The notes under the pieces are model-generated. The model saw only the letters and a program-made list of their open reading frames with translations. It did no database searches and was not told the DNA's origin. This document shows, in pieces, positions 26,727-37,404 of a stretch of DNA of 64,000 bases; position 1 is the stretch's first letter, and each line of letters starts with the position of its first letter. The stretch is taken from NCBI GenBank assembly GCA_030835825.1, contig JAURRA010000007.1:16098-80097 (forward strand), written 5' to 3'. The position numbers and the translations under genes were made by a program. Source of the stretch: Flavobacteriaceae bacterium (GTDB lineage Bacteria > Bacteroidota > Bacteroidia > Flavobacteriales > Flavobacteriaceae).

Positions 26727-27755
26727 CTATTTGATCAAAACATTCTTATAGCGGTACAAGTTTTTAAGTGCAATTCCTGTTCCACGAACAACAGCTCTAA
26801 GAGGGTCTTCTGCAATGTAAATGGGCAAATCAGTTTTTTGAGACAATCTTTTATCCAGACCTCGAAGCATAGACCCACCACCGGCAAGATATACACCAGT
26901 TTGATAAATGTCGGCAGCCAATTCGGGTGGGGTTTGCGATAGGGTTTCCATCACAGAGTCTTCTATTCTAAGAATAGATTTGTCGAGCGCTTTTGCAATT
27001 TCACGATAAGAAACTTGTGCTTGCTTGGGTTTACCGGTGAGTAAATCCCTTCCTTGTACATTCATGTCGTCGGGTGGCATATCTAAATTTTCAATAGCCG
27101 ATCCAACTTGAATTTTAATTCTTTCTGCAGTACGCTCACCAACATAGAGATTGTGTTGAGTGCGCATATAGTAAATAATGTCACTTGTAAAAACGTCGCC
27201 AGCAACTTTTACAGACTTATCGCAAACAATACCGCCGAGAGCTATCACTGCTATTTCAGTAGTTCCTCCTCCAATATCAACTACCATATTCCCTTTGGGT
27301 TGCATAATATCAACACCAATTCCGATGGCAGCAGCCATCGGCTCATGAATCAAATAAACTTCTTTGCCATTGACGCGTTCAGCAGATTCTTTTACGGCTC
27401 GCATTTCCACCTCAGTAATTCCAGAAGGAATACAAATTACCATTCTCAATGCTGGTGCAAATAATTTTTTCTTTAAGGTAGGAATACTTTTTATCAGCAT
27501 GCTGATCATTTGCTCAGAGGCATCAAAGTCTGCGATTACACCATCCTTCAAGGGCCGAATGGTTTTAATGTTTTCGTGCGTCTTACCTTGCATCAGGTTA
27601 GCTTCTTCGCCAACTGCAATAATCTTGCCCGTTATTCTGTCTTTAGCAACAATCGAAGGGCAATCAATTACCACCTTATCATTGTGAATAATAAGGGTAT
27701 TAGCAGTACCTAAATCAATTGCAATTTCTTCAATAAAAAAATCAAAAAAGCCCAT
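26727..27755 (-). CDS. mreB: Rod shape-determining protein MreB
   Basis: A bacterial actin that forms membrane filaments guiding side-wall synthesis. Visible are the phosphate-1 motif IDLGTANTLI (about 12-21), phosphate-2 VVDIGGGTTEIAV (about 158-170) and the adenosine motif YLAGGGSMLRGLD near the end. I place the start at the ATG at 27755 (MGFFDFF). The open frame continues five codons upstream to 27770. With that start the protein has 342 residues, normal for MreB. Confidence 0.96.
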   Translation of the reverse strand: MGFFDFFIEEIAIDLGTANTLIIHNDKVVIDCPSIVAKDRITGKIIAVGEEANLMQGKTHENIKTIRPLKDGVIADFDASEQMISMLIKSIPTLKKKLFAPALRMVICIPSGITEVEMRAVKESAERVNGKEVYLIHEPMAAAIGIGVDIMQPKGNMVVDIGGGTTEIAVIALGGIVCDKSVKVAGDVFTSDIIYYMRTQHNLYVGERTAERIKIQVGSAIENLDMPPDDMNVQGRDLLTGKPKQAQVSYREIAKALDKSILRIEDSVMETLSQTPPELAADIYQTGVYLAGGGSMLRGLDKRLSQKTDLPIYIAEDPLRAVVRGTGIALKNLYRYKNVLIK

Positions 27756-27816
27756 ATCCCGTTGTGTCAATCACTGATGCTTGTAAAAGTAATTAAAATA
27801 GTCAATTTATTGAGCA

Positions 27817-29349
27817 CTAATGCTTAAAATGTCTTGTGCCCGTAAATACCATGGCAATATTGTGATCGTTGCAATAATCAATACTAAGTTGATCTTTGAC
27901 CGATCCCCCAGGTTGAATAACAGCTTTTATTCCGGCTTCATGGGCTATTTCGACACAATCTGGAAATGGGAAAAACGCATCGCTAGCCATTACTGCACCT
28001 TTGAGATCCATATCAAAGGACTGCGCCTTATTAATAGCTTGACGTAAGGCGTCGACCCGGCTGGTTTGTCCAGTTCCACTGGCGCACAACTGTTGGTTCT
28101 TGACCAACACAATGGTATTGGATTTGGTATGTTTACAAATTTTAGATGCAAAAATTAAATCATTAGTTTCACTTTCACTTGGACTTAATTTAGTCACGGT
28201 TTTGAGTTGCTCACCAAGGTCTGTTATGTTATCTCTTTCTTGAATCAATAGACCGTTTAAACACGACCGCATCATTTGACTTGGAAATAACGTTGGTTTT
28301 TGTTTTAAAATGACGAGGTTTTTTTTCTTGGTCAGAAAATCGAGTGCTTCCAATTCAAATGCTGGCGCAATGAGTACTTCACAAAATAACTGAGCAATTT
28401 TCTGAGCGGTAACTGTATCAACTTCTTTATTACTGATGAGCACCCCGCCAAAGGCTGATACAGGGTCACCTGCTAAAGCATCAGAATACGCTTCAGATAG
28501 TGTTGCACGCGTAGCTAGACCACAAGCGTTATTGTGTTTTAAAATGGCGAAGGTAGGGTCGTCATCTTTAAATTCGGCCATCAATTGTACAGCAGCATCT
28601 GTGTCCAATAAATTATTGTAACTCAATTGCTTCCCCTGTAGCTGAGTGAACAAGGCAGATAGGTCGCCGACAAATTGACCTGATTGATGGGGATTTTCAC
28701 CATAACGAAGCGCAGTTACACCTGCTGAGCTGAATTTGAAATAAGGCAATTCAACGCCTTCATTCATAAAATTGAATATTGCAGAGTCGTAATGTGACGA
28801 AATATGAAAAGCTTTAGCAGCAAAGAATCTTCGTTGTTCCAAACTACTCACGCCTTCTTCAGAAGCATTGAGAAGATCGAGAAACTCACCATAATCATCT
28901 ACTGAAGAAACACATAGAATTTCGTTGAAATTTTTTGCCGCAGCCCGAATAAGAGATATGCCGCCAATGTCAATTTTTTCAATGATGTCCGCGTGAGATG
29001 CCCCAGAGGCTAATGTTTTTTCAAAAGGATATAAATCGACTATAACTAAATCAAAGGTGGGGATGTCAAATTTCTCCAATTCATCCCGATCATTGCCAAA
29101 ATCACCACGATGTAAAATGCCTCCAAAAACTTTAGGGTGCAAGGTTTTAACCCGCCCTCCAAGAATTGAAGGATAAGAAGTGACTTTTTCAACGGGGACA
29201 ACTGCGATGCCAATATCAGAAATGTACTTTTCCGTACCACCTGTGGAGTAAATGGTCACACCAAGTGTGTCAAGTTTTCTTACAATGGGCTCAAGTCCCG
29301 TTTTGTCGAATACAGAAATCAGTGCGGAAGTAATTTTTTTCTTGGTCAT
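27817..29349 (-). CDS. purH: Bifunctional AICAR transformylase / IMP cyclohydrolase
   Basis: PurH catalyses the last two steps of IMP synthesis. The 510-residue protein has the N-terminal IMP cyclohydrolase domain (about 1-200; SVFDKTGLEPIVRKL, STGGTEKYI, GGRVKTLHPKV) and the C-terminal formyltransferase domain (RYGENPHQS, LKHNNACGLA with the catalytic Lys-His, and SDAFFPFPDCVE). It is a single-gene unit with its own promoter box. Confidence 0.96.
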   Translation of the reverse strand: MTKKKITSALISVFDKTGLEPIVRKLDTLGVTIYSTGGTEKYISDIGIAVVPVEKVTSYPSILGGRVKTLHPKVFGGILHRGDFGNDRDELEKFDIPTFDLVIVDLYPFEKTLASGASHADIIEKIDIGGISLIRAAAKNFNEILCVSSVDDYGEFLDLLNASEEGVSSLEQRRFFAAKAFHISSHYDSAIFNFMNEGVELPYFKFSSAGVTALRYGENPHQSGQFVGDLSALFTQLQGKQLSYNNLLDTDAAVQLMAEFKDDDPTFAILKHNNACGLATRATLSEAYSDALAGDPVSAFGGVLISNKEVDTVTAQKIAQLFCEVLIAPAFELEALDFLTKKKNLVILKQKPTLFPSQMMRSCLNGLLIQERDNITDLGEQLKTVTKLSPSESETNDLIFASKICKHTKSNTIVLVKNQQLCASGTGQTSRVDALRQAINKAQSFDMDLKGAVMASDAFFPFPDCVEIAHEAGIKAVIQPGGSVKDQLSIDYCNDHNIAMVFTGTRHFKH

Positions 29350-29368
29350 GAAGTGAAAAAGTGAACGA

Positions 29369-29376
29369 CAAAAGTA
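29369..29376 (-). promoter_or_regulatory. purH promoter -7 box
   Basis: On the minus strand the sequence is TACTTTTG, an exact TAnnTTTG match, 19 bases before the purH ATG. No purine riboswitch fold is visible in this very short leader. Confidence 0.6.
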
Positions 29377-29384
29377 CCTATTTT

Positions 29385-29501
29385 TAGAAAAGAATCACAG
29401 CATAAAAACCTAAAATAAGTGCGCTTTTTTTGAACGCTACTATTCTGCTTTAAGGATGTTAGCAGCTATTTTTAAGAAAAAATCACAGCGCTTGAAGTCT
29501 A
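29385..29501. repeat. Degenerate direct repeat of a gene 3' end
   Basis: A block around 29388-29424 (AATCACAGC, then CTAAAATAAGTGCGC) reappears at 29480-29513 (AATCACAGC, then CTAAAATAAGCGCCC). The second copy includes the last codons and stop of the GAF-domain gene. The first lies downstream of it, so a piece of the gene end seems to have been duplicated and has since diverged. Confidence 0.45.
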
Positions 29502-29960
29502 AAATAAGCGCCCCACTTCAACAGCTAATTTTTCTAATAGTAACACATCATCCTGATCGAATGCATTTTTTACGTGAGAGTCAATATCAATTTGTCCAAT
29601 ATTCTTGCCGTTGACAAAAATAGGAACCACAATTTCTGATTTCACAGTAATGCCACATGAGATATAATTGTCTTGAAGCGATACGTCAGGAACCAAAAAG
29701 GTCTCATTGCTCAGCGCAACTTGGCCGCAAATACCTTTGCCAAATGGAATGTGTGTATGTTCTGTTGGTTCACCACAAAAAACTTTAAGGAAGAGCTCGT
29801 CTTTGTCTTTTTGATGAAAATAAAATCCGGCCCAATCATAGTTTGGAAGCCGTTCACAAAGGGTGTCACAGACCCACTGAAGTTTGTCGTCTGTGGAGGC
29901 CTCTTGATTTCTAAGATAGGCTTCAAAGGCTTCCAATAGTTGAAAATAGTGCTGTTTCAA
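29499..29960 (-). CDS. GAF-domain methionine-(R)-sulfoxide reductase (free Met-R-SO reductase type)
   Basis: A single GAF domain of 153 residues with the pattern of free-methionine-(R)-sulfoxide reductase: NYDWAGFYF early on, KVFCGEPTEHTHIPFGKGICGQVA (two of the redox cysteines) and NYISCGITVKSEIVVPIF (the third). These enzymes reduce free methionine-R-sulfoxide using thioredoxin. The three cysteines are all present, so it is probably active. It is divergent from the HMA/MauE gene. Confidence 0.83.
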   Translation of the reverse strand: MKQHYFQLLEAFEAYLRNQEASTDDKLQWVCDTLCERLPNYDWAGFYFHQKDKDELFLKVFCGEPTEHTHIPFGKGICGQVALSNETFLVPDVSLQDNYISCGITVKSEIVVPIFVNGKNIGQIDIDSHVKNAFDQDDVLLLEKLAVEVGRLF

Positions 29961-30077
29961 TAGACCAATATTTGTAACGAAGTTAAGAAATGATTGTCAC
30001 TAAAACAGAAGTTGATCAAAAAGATATTTCTTCTTTTCTTTTCATTAATTTTACCATTAAATCCACATGACTACAAA

Positions 30078-30791
30078 ATGAAAACTAAATTTAATGTTAG
30101 TGGCATGACTTGTTCAAGCTGCGAATCGAAGGTAGAGGCTTCTCTTATGGCTTTTGACGGAGTGATTTCGGCAAAGGCGAGCAAAGAGGCATCAGTGGTC
30201 GAAATTGAGTCCAGAAGTTTGCTCCAACTTCACCGATTGCAACCCCTATTGGATGAGAAATACCAGCTGTCCATATACGATATATCAACAGCCTCTGGAT
30301 TGAAAAACAGCCATAGTAAACTTCAGCAATTGTTTCCACTATTCATGATTTTGAGTTATGTATTGGCGGGATCCATTGGATTGAACATTGACGATTTTTT
30401 TTATCAGTCTTTCATGCTCGATTTTATGGGATTATTTTTTATTGTTTTTAGCTTTTTCAAGCTGTTAGATTTGAAGGGATTTGTGTCTTCATTTAGAATG
30501 TATGACCCCTTGGCGAATAAATGGCCTACTTATGGTTGGCTCTATCCTTTTATTGAGGTCTTTTTAGGTCTACTCTTTCTGTTTAGGGAGAATATTGTAT
30601 TGAGCCTTTGGATGACAATTGGTGTTTTGGGAATCACTACCATCGGCGTTACTAAATCGCTACTCAATAAGACGCCCATTACCTGCGCCTGCTTGGGCTC
30701 TGTGTTGAATTTACCCATGACTTTAGCAACTTTCATAGAAAATATTATCATGATTATTATGGCGGTTCTCATGCTGTTGACTTTAAATTAG
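30078..30791 (+). CDS. Heavy-metal-associated domain fused to a MauE/DoxX-like membrane domain
   Basis: The N-terminus (about 1-65) is an HMA metal-binding domain with the motif GMTCSSCESKVE, as in copper chaperones and P-type ATPases. The remainder (about 85-235) has four or five membrane helices of the MauE/DoxX redox type, with a CACLG motif near residue 200. Such proteins may pass electrons or metal across the membrane, but the function is not established. I use the ATG at 30078 because the 28 upstream codons give no sensible domain. It stands alone, facing groEL across a bidirectional terminator. Confidence 0.75.
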   Translation: MKTKFNVSGMTCSSCESKVEASLMAFDGVISAKASKEASVVEIESRSLLQLHRLQPLLDEKYQLSIYDISTASGLKNSHSKLQQLFPLFMILSYVLAGSIGLNIDDFFYQSFMLDFMGLFFIVFSFFKLLDLKGFVSSFRMYDPLANKWPTYGWLYPFIEVFLGLLFLFRENIVLSLWMTIGVLGITTIGVTKSLLNKTPITCACLGSVLNLPMTLATFIENIIMIIMAVLMLLTLN

Positions 30792-30818
30792 AGAGTAGTC
30801 TGGTGAGAGGTCAAAAAA

Positions 30819-30847
30819 AAAGCGCTTCTCTAAAGAAGCGCTTTTTT
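30819..30847. terminator. Bidirectional terminator between the HMA/MauE gene and groEL
   Basis: AGCGCTTCT (30821-30829) pairs with AGAAGCGCT (30834-30842) over a CTAA loop. A-rich sequence precedes it and T-rich sequence follows it, so it can serve both converging genes. Confidence 0.9.
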
Positions 30848-30861
30848 ATTTAGCAATGAAT

Positions 30862-32502
<1,641 letters not shown>

Positions 32503-32508
32503 TTAAAA

Positions 32509-32784
32509 TTAAACAGTGGCGAGTAAATCACTTTCTCGCATCATCAAGTAGTCCTTTCCGTCCAGTTTCAATTCAGTGCCTGAATATTTTCCATACAACA
32601 CTGTATCACCTACTTTAACGGTAACGGGATTGTCCTTAGTCCCAGGTCCAGTCGCTACCACTTGTCCTTTTTGTGGTTTTTCTTTTGCATTGTCGGGTAT
32701 GATAATGCCCGAAGCTGTTGTAGTTTCAGCTTCTAAGGGTTGTACTAAAACCCTGTCTGCTAGTGGTTTAATTTTTAATGTCAT
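32509..32784 (-). CDS. groS: 10 kDa co-chaperonin GroES
   Basis: The lid of the GroEL chamber, 91 residues, with [16 protein letters not shown] at the N-terminus, the mobile-loop region [12 protein letters not shown] and the end [16 protein letters not shown]. First gene of the groES-groEL operon. No CIRCE element is present upstream. The leader has instead an inverted repeat and a sigma-54-like sequence. Confidence 0.97.
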   Translation of the reverse strand: MTLKIKPLADRVLVQPLEAETTTASGIIIPDNAKEKPQKGQVVATGPGTKDNPVTVKVGDTVLYGKYSGTELKLDGKDYLMMRESDLLATV

Positions 32785-32816
32785 AAAAATTTATTTTAAT
32801 TATTGTTTCTTTTAGA

Positions 32817-32867
32817 GACACAAATTGTGCCATCATCTATAGACTGACAAACTTGCAGTTTGCAGTC
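32817..32867 (-). promoter_or_regulatory. Candidate heat-shock regulatory region of groES: inverted repeat plus sigma-54-like element
   Basis: On the plus strand GACTGACAAACT (32842-32853) and AGTTTGCAGTC (32857-32867) form an inverted repeat with one unpaired base and a three-base centre. Reading toward groES, TGGCAC (32832-32827) follows, then AATTT and GTGTC, which keeps the -24 TGGCAC of sigma-54 promoters but matches the -12 TTGCA only in part (TG). The arrangement of an operator upstream of a sigma-54-like promoter is plausible for a heat-shock gene. Neither part is proven. Confidence 0.45.
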
Positions 32868-32892
32868 GGTAGAAGCATTTGAATTCTAAAAA

Positions 32893-33246
32893 TTACTGAT
32901 TATCACTAGAGGGAAGAGGATCAACCGGCAAAGGTTGTTCTGATGTTTCTGGAAGGGCTTGCTCCGTTGTTGCACCATTGTCTAAAGCTCTCGATTCAGT
33001 GTTGTCACCGCTTTTAGGAATAGCAACATTGGAGAGAAGAATTAAAATCAAGAGTAATCCTGCTAGGGTCCACGTGCTTTTATCTAGGAAATCGGTAGTT
33101 TTTTTGACTCCACCCAATTGCTGCGTACCTCCGCCGCCAAATGAAGAAGCTAAACCCCCACCTTTGGGGTTTTGTACCATTATAACAACTACCAACAGAA
33201 AGGCAACAATTACAATCAAAATCAGGAAAATAGAAAAAGTACTCAT
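32893..33246 (-). CDS. secG: Protein-export membrane protein SecG
   Basis: A 117-residue protein with two membrane helices (about 3-23 and 56-75), the conserved MVQNPKGGGLASSFGGGG between them and an acidic, proline-rich C-terminal tail that is usual in Bacteroidota. SecG assists SecYE translocation. It follows the TPR gene by two bases in the miaB-to-secG operon. Confidence 0.92.
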   Translation of the reverse strand: MSTFSIFLILIVIVAFLLVVVIMVQNPKGGGLASSFGGGGTQQLGGVKKTTDFLDKSTWTLAGLLLILILLSNVAIPKSGDNTESRALDNGATTEQALPETSEQPLPVDPLPSSDNQ

Positions 33247-33248
33247 GG

Positions 33249-34052
33249 TTATATGTTGTTTTGCGCTTTGAGCGCTGTCAATGTCTTAATTTGCCGCGCA
33301 AAGTACGTACTTTTTTCGGGATATTTCAAACTTAAAATACGATATGCTCTAATCGCTTTTTCATAATTTTTTTGCTCCTCGTAAATCTTGGCCAAAGTCT
33401 CGGTCATCCATGTTGACTGCATGGCTACTCCGTCACCACCGTCACTTTCTGGTTTCTGATTGTCGTTCAGCGGTTTAATTTTTGGATTGAGCGCTATAAA
33501 ATTATTGATGATATTGAAGTTTTTGGCCTGAGAAGTTGATGGACCACTTGAACGATCAATGGGCTTGAAGTTTGTTGCGTTCAGCCAAGCTGAAAAACTT
33601 CTTTTCTCAACGGTATGTGGCACATGATCACTAGCTGCTGAATCGATACTTTCACCCTCTAATTCAAAATGAAATTGTGAATTCCCTTCTTTGATTTTTA
33701 GCCGTATGGCTTTATCAACAGCAATACTTTCCTGTGCGGAGATATCTTCTATTCCTATAAGTTCAATTTCACGAATATTGGTTTTTTCATGACTTTGACC
33801 CGCTTTAAAGGCTGTCTTTTGGTCTTGATGAATCAGCCTAAACAATTGTCCTCTATCTGTTGTTTGGATGGCCGTACTCTTTAGAGCGTTGGCATACCTG
33901 AAATTATTGGAGTTTTTGAGCCCCTTAAGATATAAGGCACGCGCAGCTTGAAAGTAGGGGTATTTATCCACCACATCCCGAAGTGATTTGGTGTCATTCG
34001 CATTTATGTCGTTTGCATTTTCAAGATAATATGTAAAAGAATCGACAGTCAT
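33249..34052 (-). CDS. Conserved TPR-like protein of the lptE-secG cluster
   Basis: A 267-residue protein without signal peptide. The N-terminal part reads like helical repeats (YPYFQAARALYLKGLKN), the middle is polar and poorly conserved, and the end carries a TPR unit (MTETLAKIYEEQKNYEKAIRAYRILSLKYPEK). In flavobacteria such a protein regularly lies between lptE and secG. Its role is unknown. A link to envelope assembly is only suggested by neighbours. Confidence 0.7.
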   Translation of the reverse strand: MTVDSFTYYLENANDINANDTKSLRDVVDKYPYFQAARALYLKGLKNSNNFRYANALKSTAIQTTDRGQLFRLIHQDQKTAFKAGQSHEKTNIREIELIGIEDISAQESIAVDKAIRLKIKEGNSQFHFELEGESIDSAASDHVPHTVEKRSFSAWLNATNFKPIDRSSGPSTSQAKNFNIINNFIALNPKIKPLNDNQKPESDGGDGVAMQSTWMTETLAKIYEEQKNYEKAIRAYRILSLKYPEKSTYFARQIKTLTALKAQNNI

Positions 34053-34057
34053 TCAAA

Positions 34058-34570
34058 TTACCATTTGGCCAATGTGGCATTAAAAATATCTTGGGTCAGT
34101 CTTTCAAAAATAGCTTCATGAGCAGTGTCTTTTTGCCCACCGATGAGTTGCTCACCTCCGGCATAGTCATAGAAAAAAGAAAACCGTTGTTCTAAATCCT
34201 CTTCAGGATTCTTGGTATTGAAAAATCTTAAATTAACTGTTATGGTCAGTCTATTTTGTGCAGCAGTATTATTGGCCGTTGCTGTGGTTGGAGAAATACG
34301 ATATTCTGTTATTTCACCTTCATAAATCAAATCGCCACTAAATTTAACCAGACTCAATCGTGTTTGATTTAGAATTAAATCTGTTAAGGCATTGGTAAAG
34401 TCTCTGTCTAAGCCAGGTTCAACCAAAGCGGCATTGTTTTGAAAGTAATTTACTTGGAAGGTATTAGTCTGCGGCGAGATGGATGCTCCCGTAAAGGAAT
34501 ACTTTCCGCAGCCCAAAAAAATGAGGAGCAATGGAATAAGTAACGATTTACTGATAAATGATTTTTTCAC
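34058..34570 (-). CDS. lptE: LPS-assembly lipoprotein LptE
   Basis: A 170-residue lipoprotein with an SpII lipobox (LIFLGCGKYSF), followed by the Bacteroidota LptE pattern: GASISPQTNTFQVNYFQNNAALVEPGLDRDFTNAL at the front, then NRLTITVNLRFFNTKNPEEDLEQRFSFFYDY-type strands. LptE plugs the LptD barrel that inserts lipopolysaccharide in the outer membrane. Its 5' end overlaps the sigma-54 regulator gene by four bases. Confidence 0.88.
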   Translation of the reverse strand: MKKSFISKSLLIPLLLIFLGCGKYSFTGASISPQTNTFQVNYFQNNAALVEPGLDRDFTNALTDLILNQTRLSLVKFSGDLIYEGEITEYRISPTTATANNTAAQNRLTITVNLRFFNTKNPEEDLEQRFSFFYDYAGGEQLIGGQKDTAHEAIFERLTQDIFNATLAKW

Positions 34571-35826
34571 AGATCAAATTGTTTGATTTTACGGTATAAT
34601 GTCCGTTCACTAATGCCTAGCTCCGTTGCGGCGAGTTTCCGCTTCCCTTTATGACGCTCCAAAGATCTTTTGATTAATTCCAGTTCTTTATCATGTAAAG
34701 ATAGGGTTTCTTCGGGCTCGATATCCTCAACATAATCATAATCCTCGGCGTCTTCCTCGTTCGAAAGTGAAACAGCGGGGCGTTTGTTTTCTAGGGCGAG
34801 AATACTTTTGCTTTCTTGACTTGGTTCTTTTTCGCCGTAGATTTTTCTCACCAGGTCAGAATGGGTTTTTTCTACCTCCCGATGGTCGTCGTTTTGCATG
34901 AGTTCTAAGGTAAGTTTTTTGAGATCGTTCAGATCGCTTTTCATGTCAAATAACACCTTGTATAAAATCTCTCTCTCAGATCCAAATTCTGCTTCATTAG
35001 ATTCTTTTTTCACAACCATGGGTAGATTGGATATTTGCGGAAGGTAGGATTTGAGCATGCCAGCATTGATGGATCGGAGTCTTTCAACCACGGAAATTTG
35101 CTCAGCAATATTTCGCAATTGTCTGATATTACCTGCCCAAGGAAATGACAAGAGTACCTCAATCGCATCCTCGGTGAGACTTATTGGTGGCATTTTGTAT
35201 TTGGCAGCAAAATCGGCAGCGAATTTCCTAAACAACAAATGGATATCACCCTGGCGATGCCGCAATGAGGGTAAATGTATTTCTACTGTACTCAATCTAT
35301 AGAATAAATCTTCTCTAAACTTATTTTTTTCAATGGCTGCTGCCATGTTGAGGTTAGTAGCCGCAACTATGCGCACATCAGTTTTTTGAACAGTGCTTGA
35401 ACCTACTTTAATAAATTCTCCATTCTCAAGAACACGGAGCAGTCGCACCTGAGTGGTCAAGGGTAACTCACCCACTTCGTCCAGAAAAATAGTTCCACCA
35501 TTGGCCACTTCAAAATATCCGTTGCGGGTTTGAGTTGCTCCCGTAAAAGCACCTTTTTCATGACCAAATAACTCACTGTCAATGGTGCCTTCTGGGATGG
35601 CCCCACAGTTTACTGCAATATATTTGGCGTGTTTGCGATGTGACAACTGGTGAATGATTTTTGGAATAGACTCTTTACCAACCCCGCTTTCACCTGTCAC
35701 CAAAACAGAAATATCGGTTGGTGCCACTCTAATGGCTTTTTCCAGTGCTCGATTTAATCCCGAATCATTTCCAACGATCCCGAATCTTTGCTTGATGGAT
35801 TGAAGGTCAATAGTATTCATAATCAT
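34567..35826 (-). CDS. Sigma-54-dependent transcriptional activator without receiver domain
   Basis: A 419-residue AAA+ activator. The AAA+ core (about 15-240) has Walker [12 protein letters not shown], the sigma-54-contacting GAFTGA loop (KGAFTGATQ), Walker [12 protein letters not shown] and the arginine-finger region [17 protein letters not shown]. The Fis-type DNA-binding helix is at the end ([18 protein letters not shown]). There is no N-terminal receiver or sensor domain, so its control must come from elsewhere. It sits between miaB and lptE in one operon, a conserved order in Bacteroidota. Its targets are unknown. Confidence 0.9.
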   Translation of the reverse strand: MIMNTIDLQSIKQRFGIVGNDSGLNRALEKAIRVAPTDISVLVTGESGVGKESIPKIIHQLSHRKHAKYIAVNCGAIPEGTIDSELFGHEKGAFTGATQTRNGYFEVANGGTIFLDEVGELPLTTQVRLLRVLENGEFIKVGSSTVQKTDVRIVAATNLNMAAAIEKNKFREDLFYRLSTVEIHLPSLRHRQGDIHLLFRKFAADFAAKYKMPPISLTEDAIEVLLSFPWAGNIRQLRNIAEQISVVERLRSINAGMLKSYLPQISNLPMVVKKESNEAEFGSEREILYKVLFDMKSDLNDLKKLTLELMQNDDHREVEKTHSDLVRKIYGEKEPSQESKSILALENKRPAVSLSNEEDAEDYDYVEDIEPEETLSLHDKELELIKRSLERHKGKRKLAATELGISERTLYRKIKQFDL

Positions 35827-37271
35827 TTGGATTTATCTGATAACTCAATACCCTCGCCGATCAATGTGGCACTGGTACAGTCAACAATTTTAACCATGAC
35901 AAAATCACCTGCTTTATATTGGTCTTTAGGAAAAACAACCACTGTATTTTGAGGATTACGCCCCGACCAATGCGCCTCACTTCGCTTAGATGTTTTTTCA
36001 ATTAAAACCTCTTCGATTTGTCCCAAATGTTGTTGGGTTCTGTAAAGGCTGTGTTCCCGTTGTCGATCAATGATTTCTTGCAGTCTGCGTTGCTTAGTAG
36101 CTTCTGGAATGTCGTCAACCAATTTTCTGGCCGCCATGGTCCCAGGTCTTTCAGAATAAGAAAACATAAATCCATAATCATACTTCACATAATCCATCAA
36201 CGCTAAAGTATCTTGATGATCTTCCTCTGTTTCACCAGGAAATCCAGCTATCATATCTTGGCTAATTGAGCAATTGGGTAAAATTTTTCTGATATTATCG
36301 ATCAATGCCATATATTCCTGACGGGTATGCTGACGATTCATGACTTTTAAGATACGATCACTTCCACTTTGAACAGGTAGGTGAATGTAGTTGGGAATAT
36401 TCTCAAACCGCGCCATGGTTTCTATAACTTCCAACGACATATCCTGTGGATTTGAGGTAGAAAATCTAAATCTCATTTTGGGTTGCGTCTTGGCGCATAG
36501 CTCAAGAAGGTTGGCAAAATTCACGGCTGTGGCTTTTTGAAATTCCGATGCTTTGTCAAAATCTTTTTTGAGTCCTCCGCCATACCATAAATAGCTGTCT
36601 ACGTTTTGACCCAAAAGTGTTACTTCTTTAAAACCTTGATTCCACAAATCATTTATTTCCTCGATAATACTTTGCGGATCTCTACTTCGCTCTCGCCCTC
36701 TGGTGAAAGGAACCACACAAAATGTACACATATTATCGCACCCTCTTGTGATTGAAACAAAGGCATTCACGCCGTTAGTGTTGAGTCTGACAGGACTGAC
36801 GTCGCCGTAGGTCTCGTCTTTGGAAAGTAAAACATTCACTGCGTTTTGACCATCGTCAACCTCGGCGATTAAATTGGGCAAATCTTTATAGGCATCGGGT
36901 CCAACAACCAAATCCACGATTTTTTCCTCTTCCAAAAACTGATGCTTCAGACGCTCGGCCATGCAACCCAATACACCAACTTTGAGTTGAGGTTTCTTTT
37001 TCTTTAGGCTGTTAAAAGTGGCCAACTTCTTCCTAACGGTTTGTTCGGCTTTGTCACGAATAGAGCAAGTATTGAGTAAAACCAGATCGGCTTCTTCTAA
37101 ACGATTAGTGGTGTCGAAACCTGCCTTGGATAAAATGGATGCAACAATCTCACTGTCACTGAAATTCATCTGACAGCCGTAGCTTTCTAGGTACAACTTT
37201 CTTTGATTTATGGGATTGCGTGGCTTTTCAAGCGCCTTCCCTTGATCCTTTTCGACGATAATTTTTTCCAT
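35823..37271 (-). CDS. miaB: tRNA-2-methylthio-N6-dimethylallyladenosine synthase
   Basis: A radical SAM methylthiotransferase acting on A37 of tRNAs that read U-starting codons. It has the N-terminal cluster-binding domain ([38 protein letters not shown]), the radical SAM CxxxCxxC in [20 protein letters not shown] and a C-terminal TRAM domain. I prefer the ATG at 37271 (MEKIIVEK), 12 codons inside the longest frame. First gene of the miaB-regulator-lptE-TPR-secG operon. Confidence 0.95.
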   Translation of the reverse strand: MEKIIVEKDQGKALEKPRNPINQRKLYLESYGCQMNFSDSEIVASILSKAGFDTTNRLEEADLVLLNTCSIRDKAEQTVRKKLATFNSLKKKKPQLKVGVLGCMAERLKHQFLEEEKIVDLVVGPDAYKDLPNLIAEVDDGQNAVNVLLSKDETYGDVSPVRLNTNGVNAFVSITRGCDNMCTFCVVPFTRGRERSRDPQSIIEEINDLWNQGFKEVTLLGQNVDSYLWYGGGLKKDFDKASEFQKATAVNFANLLELCAKTQPKMRFRFSTSNPQDMSLEVIETMARFENIPNYIHLPVQSGSDRILKVMNRQHTRQEYMALIDNIRKILPNCSISQDMIAGFPGETEEDHQDTLALMDYVKYDYGFMFSYSERPGTMAARKLVDDIPEATKQRRLQEIIDRQREHSLYRTQQHLGQIEEVLIEKTSKRSEAHWSGRNPQNTVVVFPKDQYKAGDFVMVKIVDCTSATLIGEGIELSDKSK

Positions 37272-37304
37272 GGTACACCCGTTTGGAGGGTTTTTTAGTG
37301 CCGA

Positions 37305-37312
37305 CAAATATA
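37305..37312 (-). promoter_or_regulatory. miaB operon promoter
   Basis: On the minus strand, TATATTTG with an upstream TTTG about 21 bases away (plus-strand CAAA near 37334). This is an excellent match to both Bacteroidota promoter elements. If correct, it also supports the start at 37271, since the longer start at 37307 would fall inside the promoter. Confidence 0.78.
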
Positions 37313-37404
37313 CTACTAATTTTTATTTTATGACAAATTGGCAGACTGCTTGTGTGTCCGTGTTTTTAAATCTATATTTCGACTTGCTTTTAACTTTTTA
37401 AGCT

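Noticed and set aside
27108..27464. 118-codon plus-strand frame, Asn/Ser-rich
   Set aside because: It lies wholly antisense to mreB, and its composition is what the reverse complement of that gene gives.
32785..32880. Search for a CIRCE operator upstream of groES
   Set aside because: No TTAGCACTC-N9-GAGTGCTAA sequence is present; only the other inverted repeat was found.
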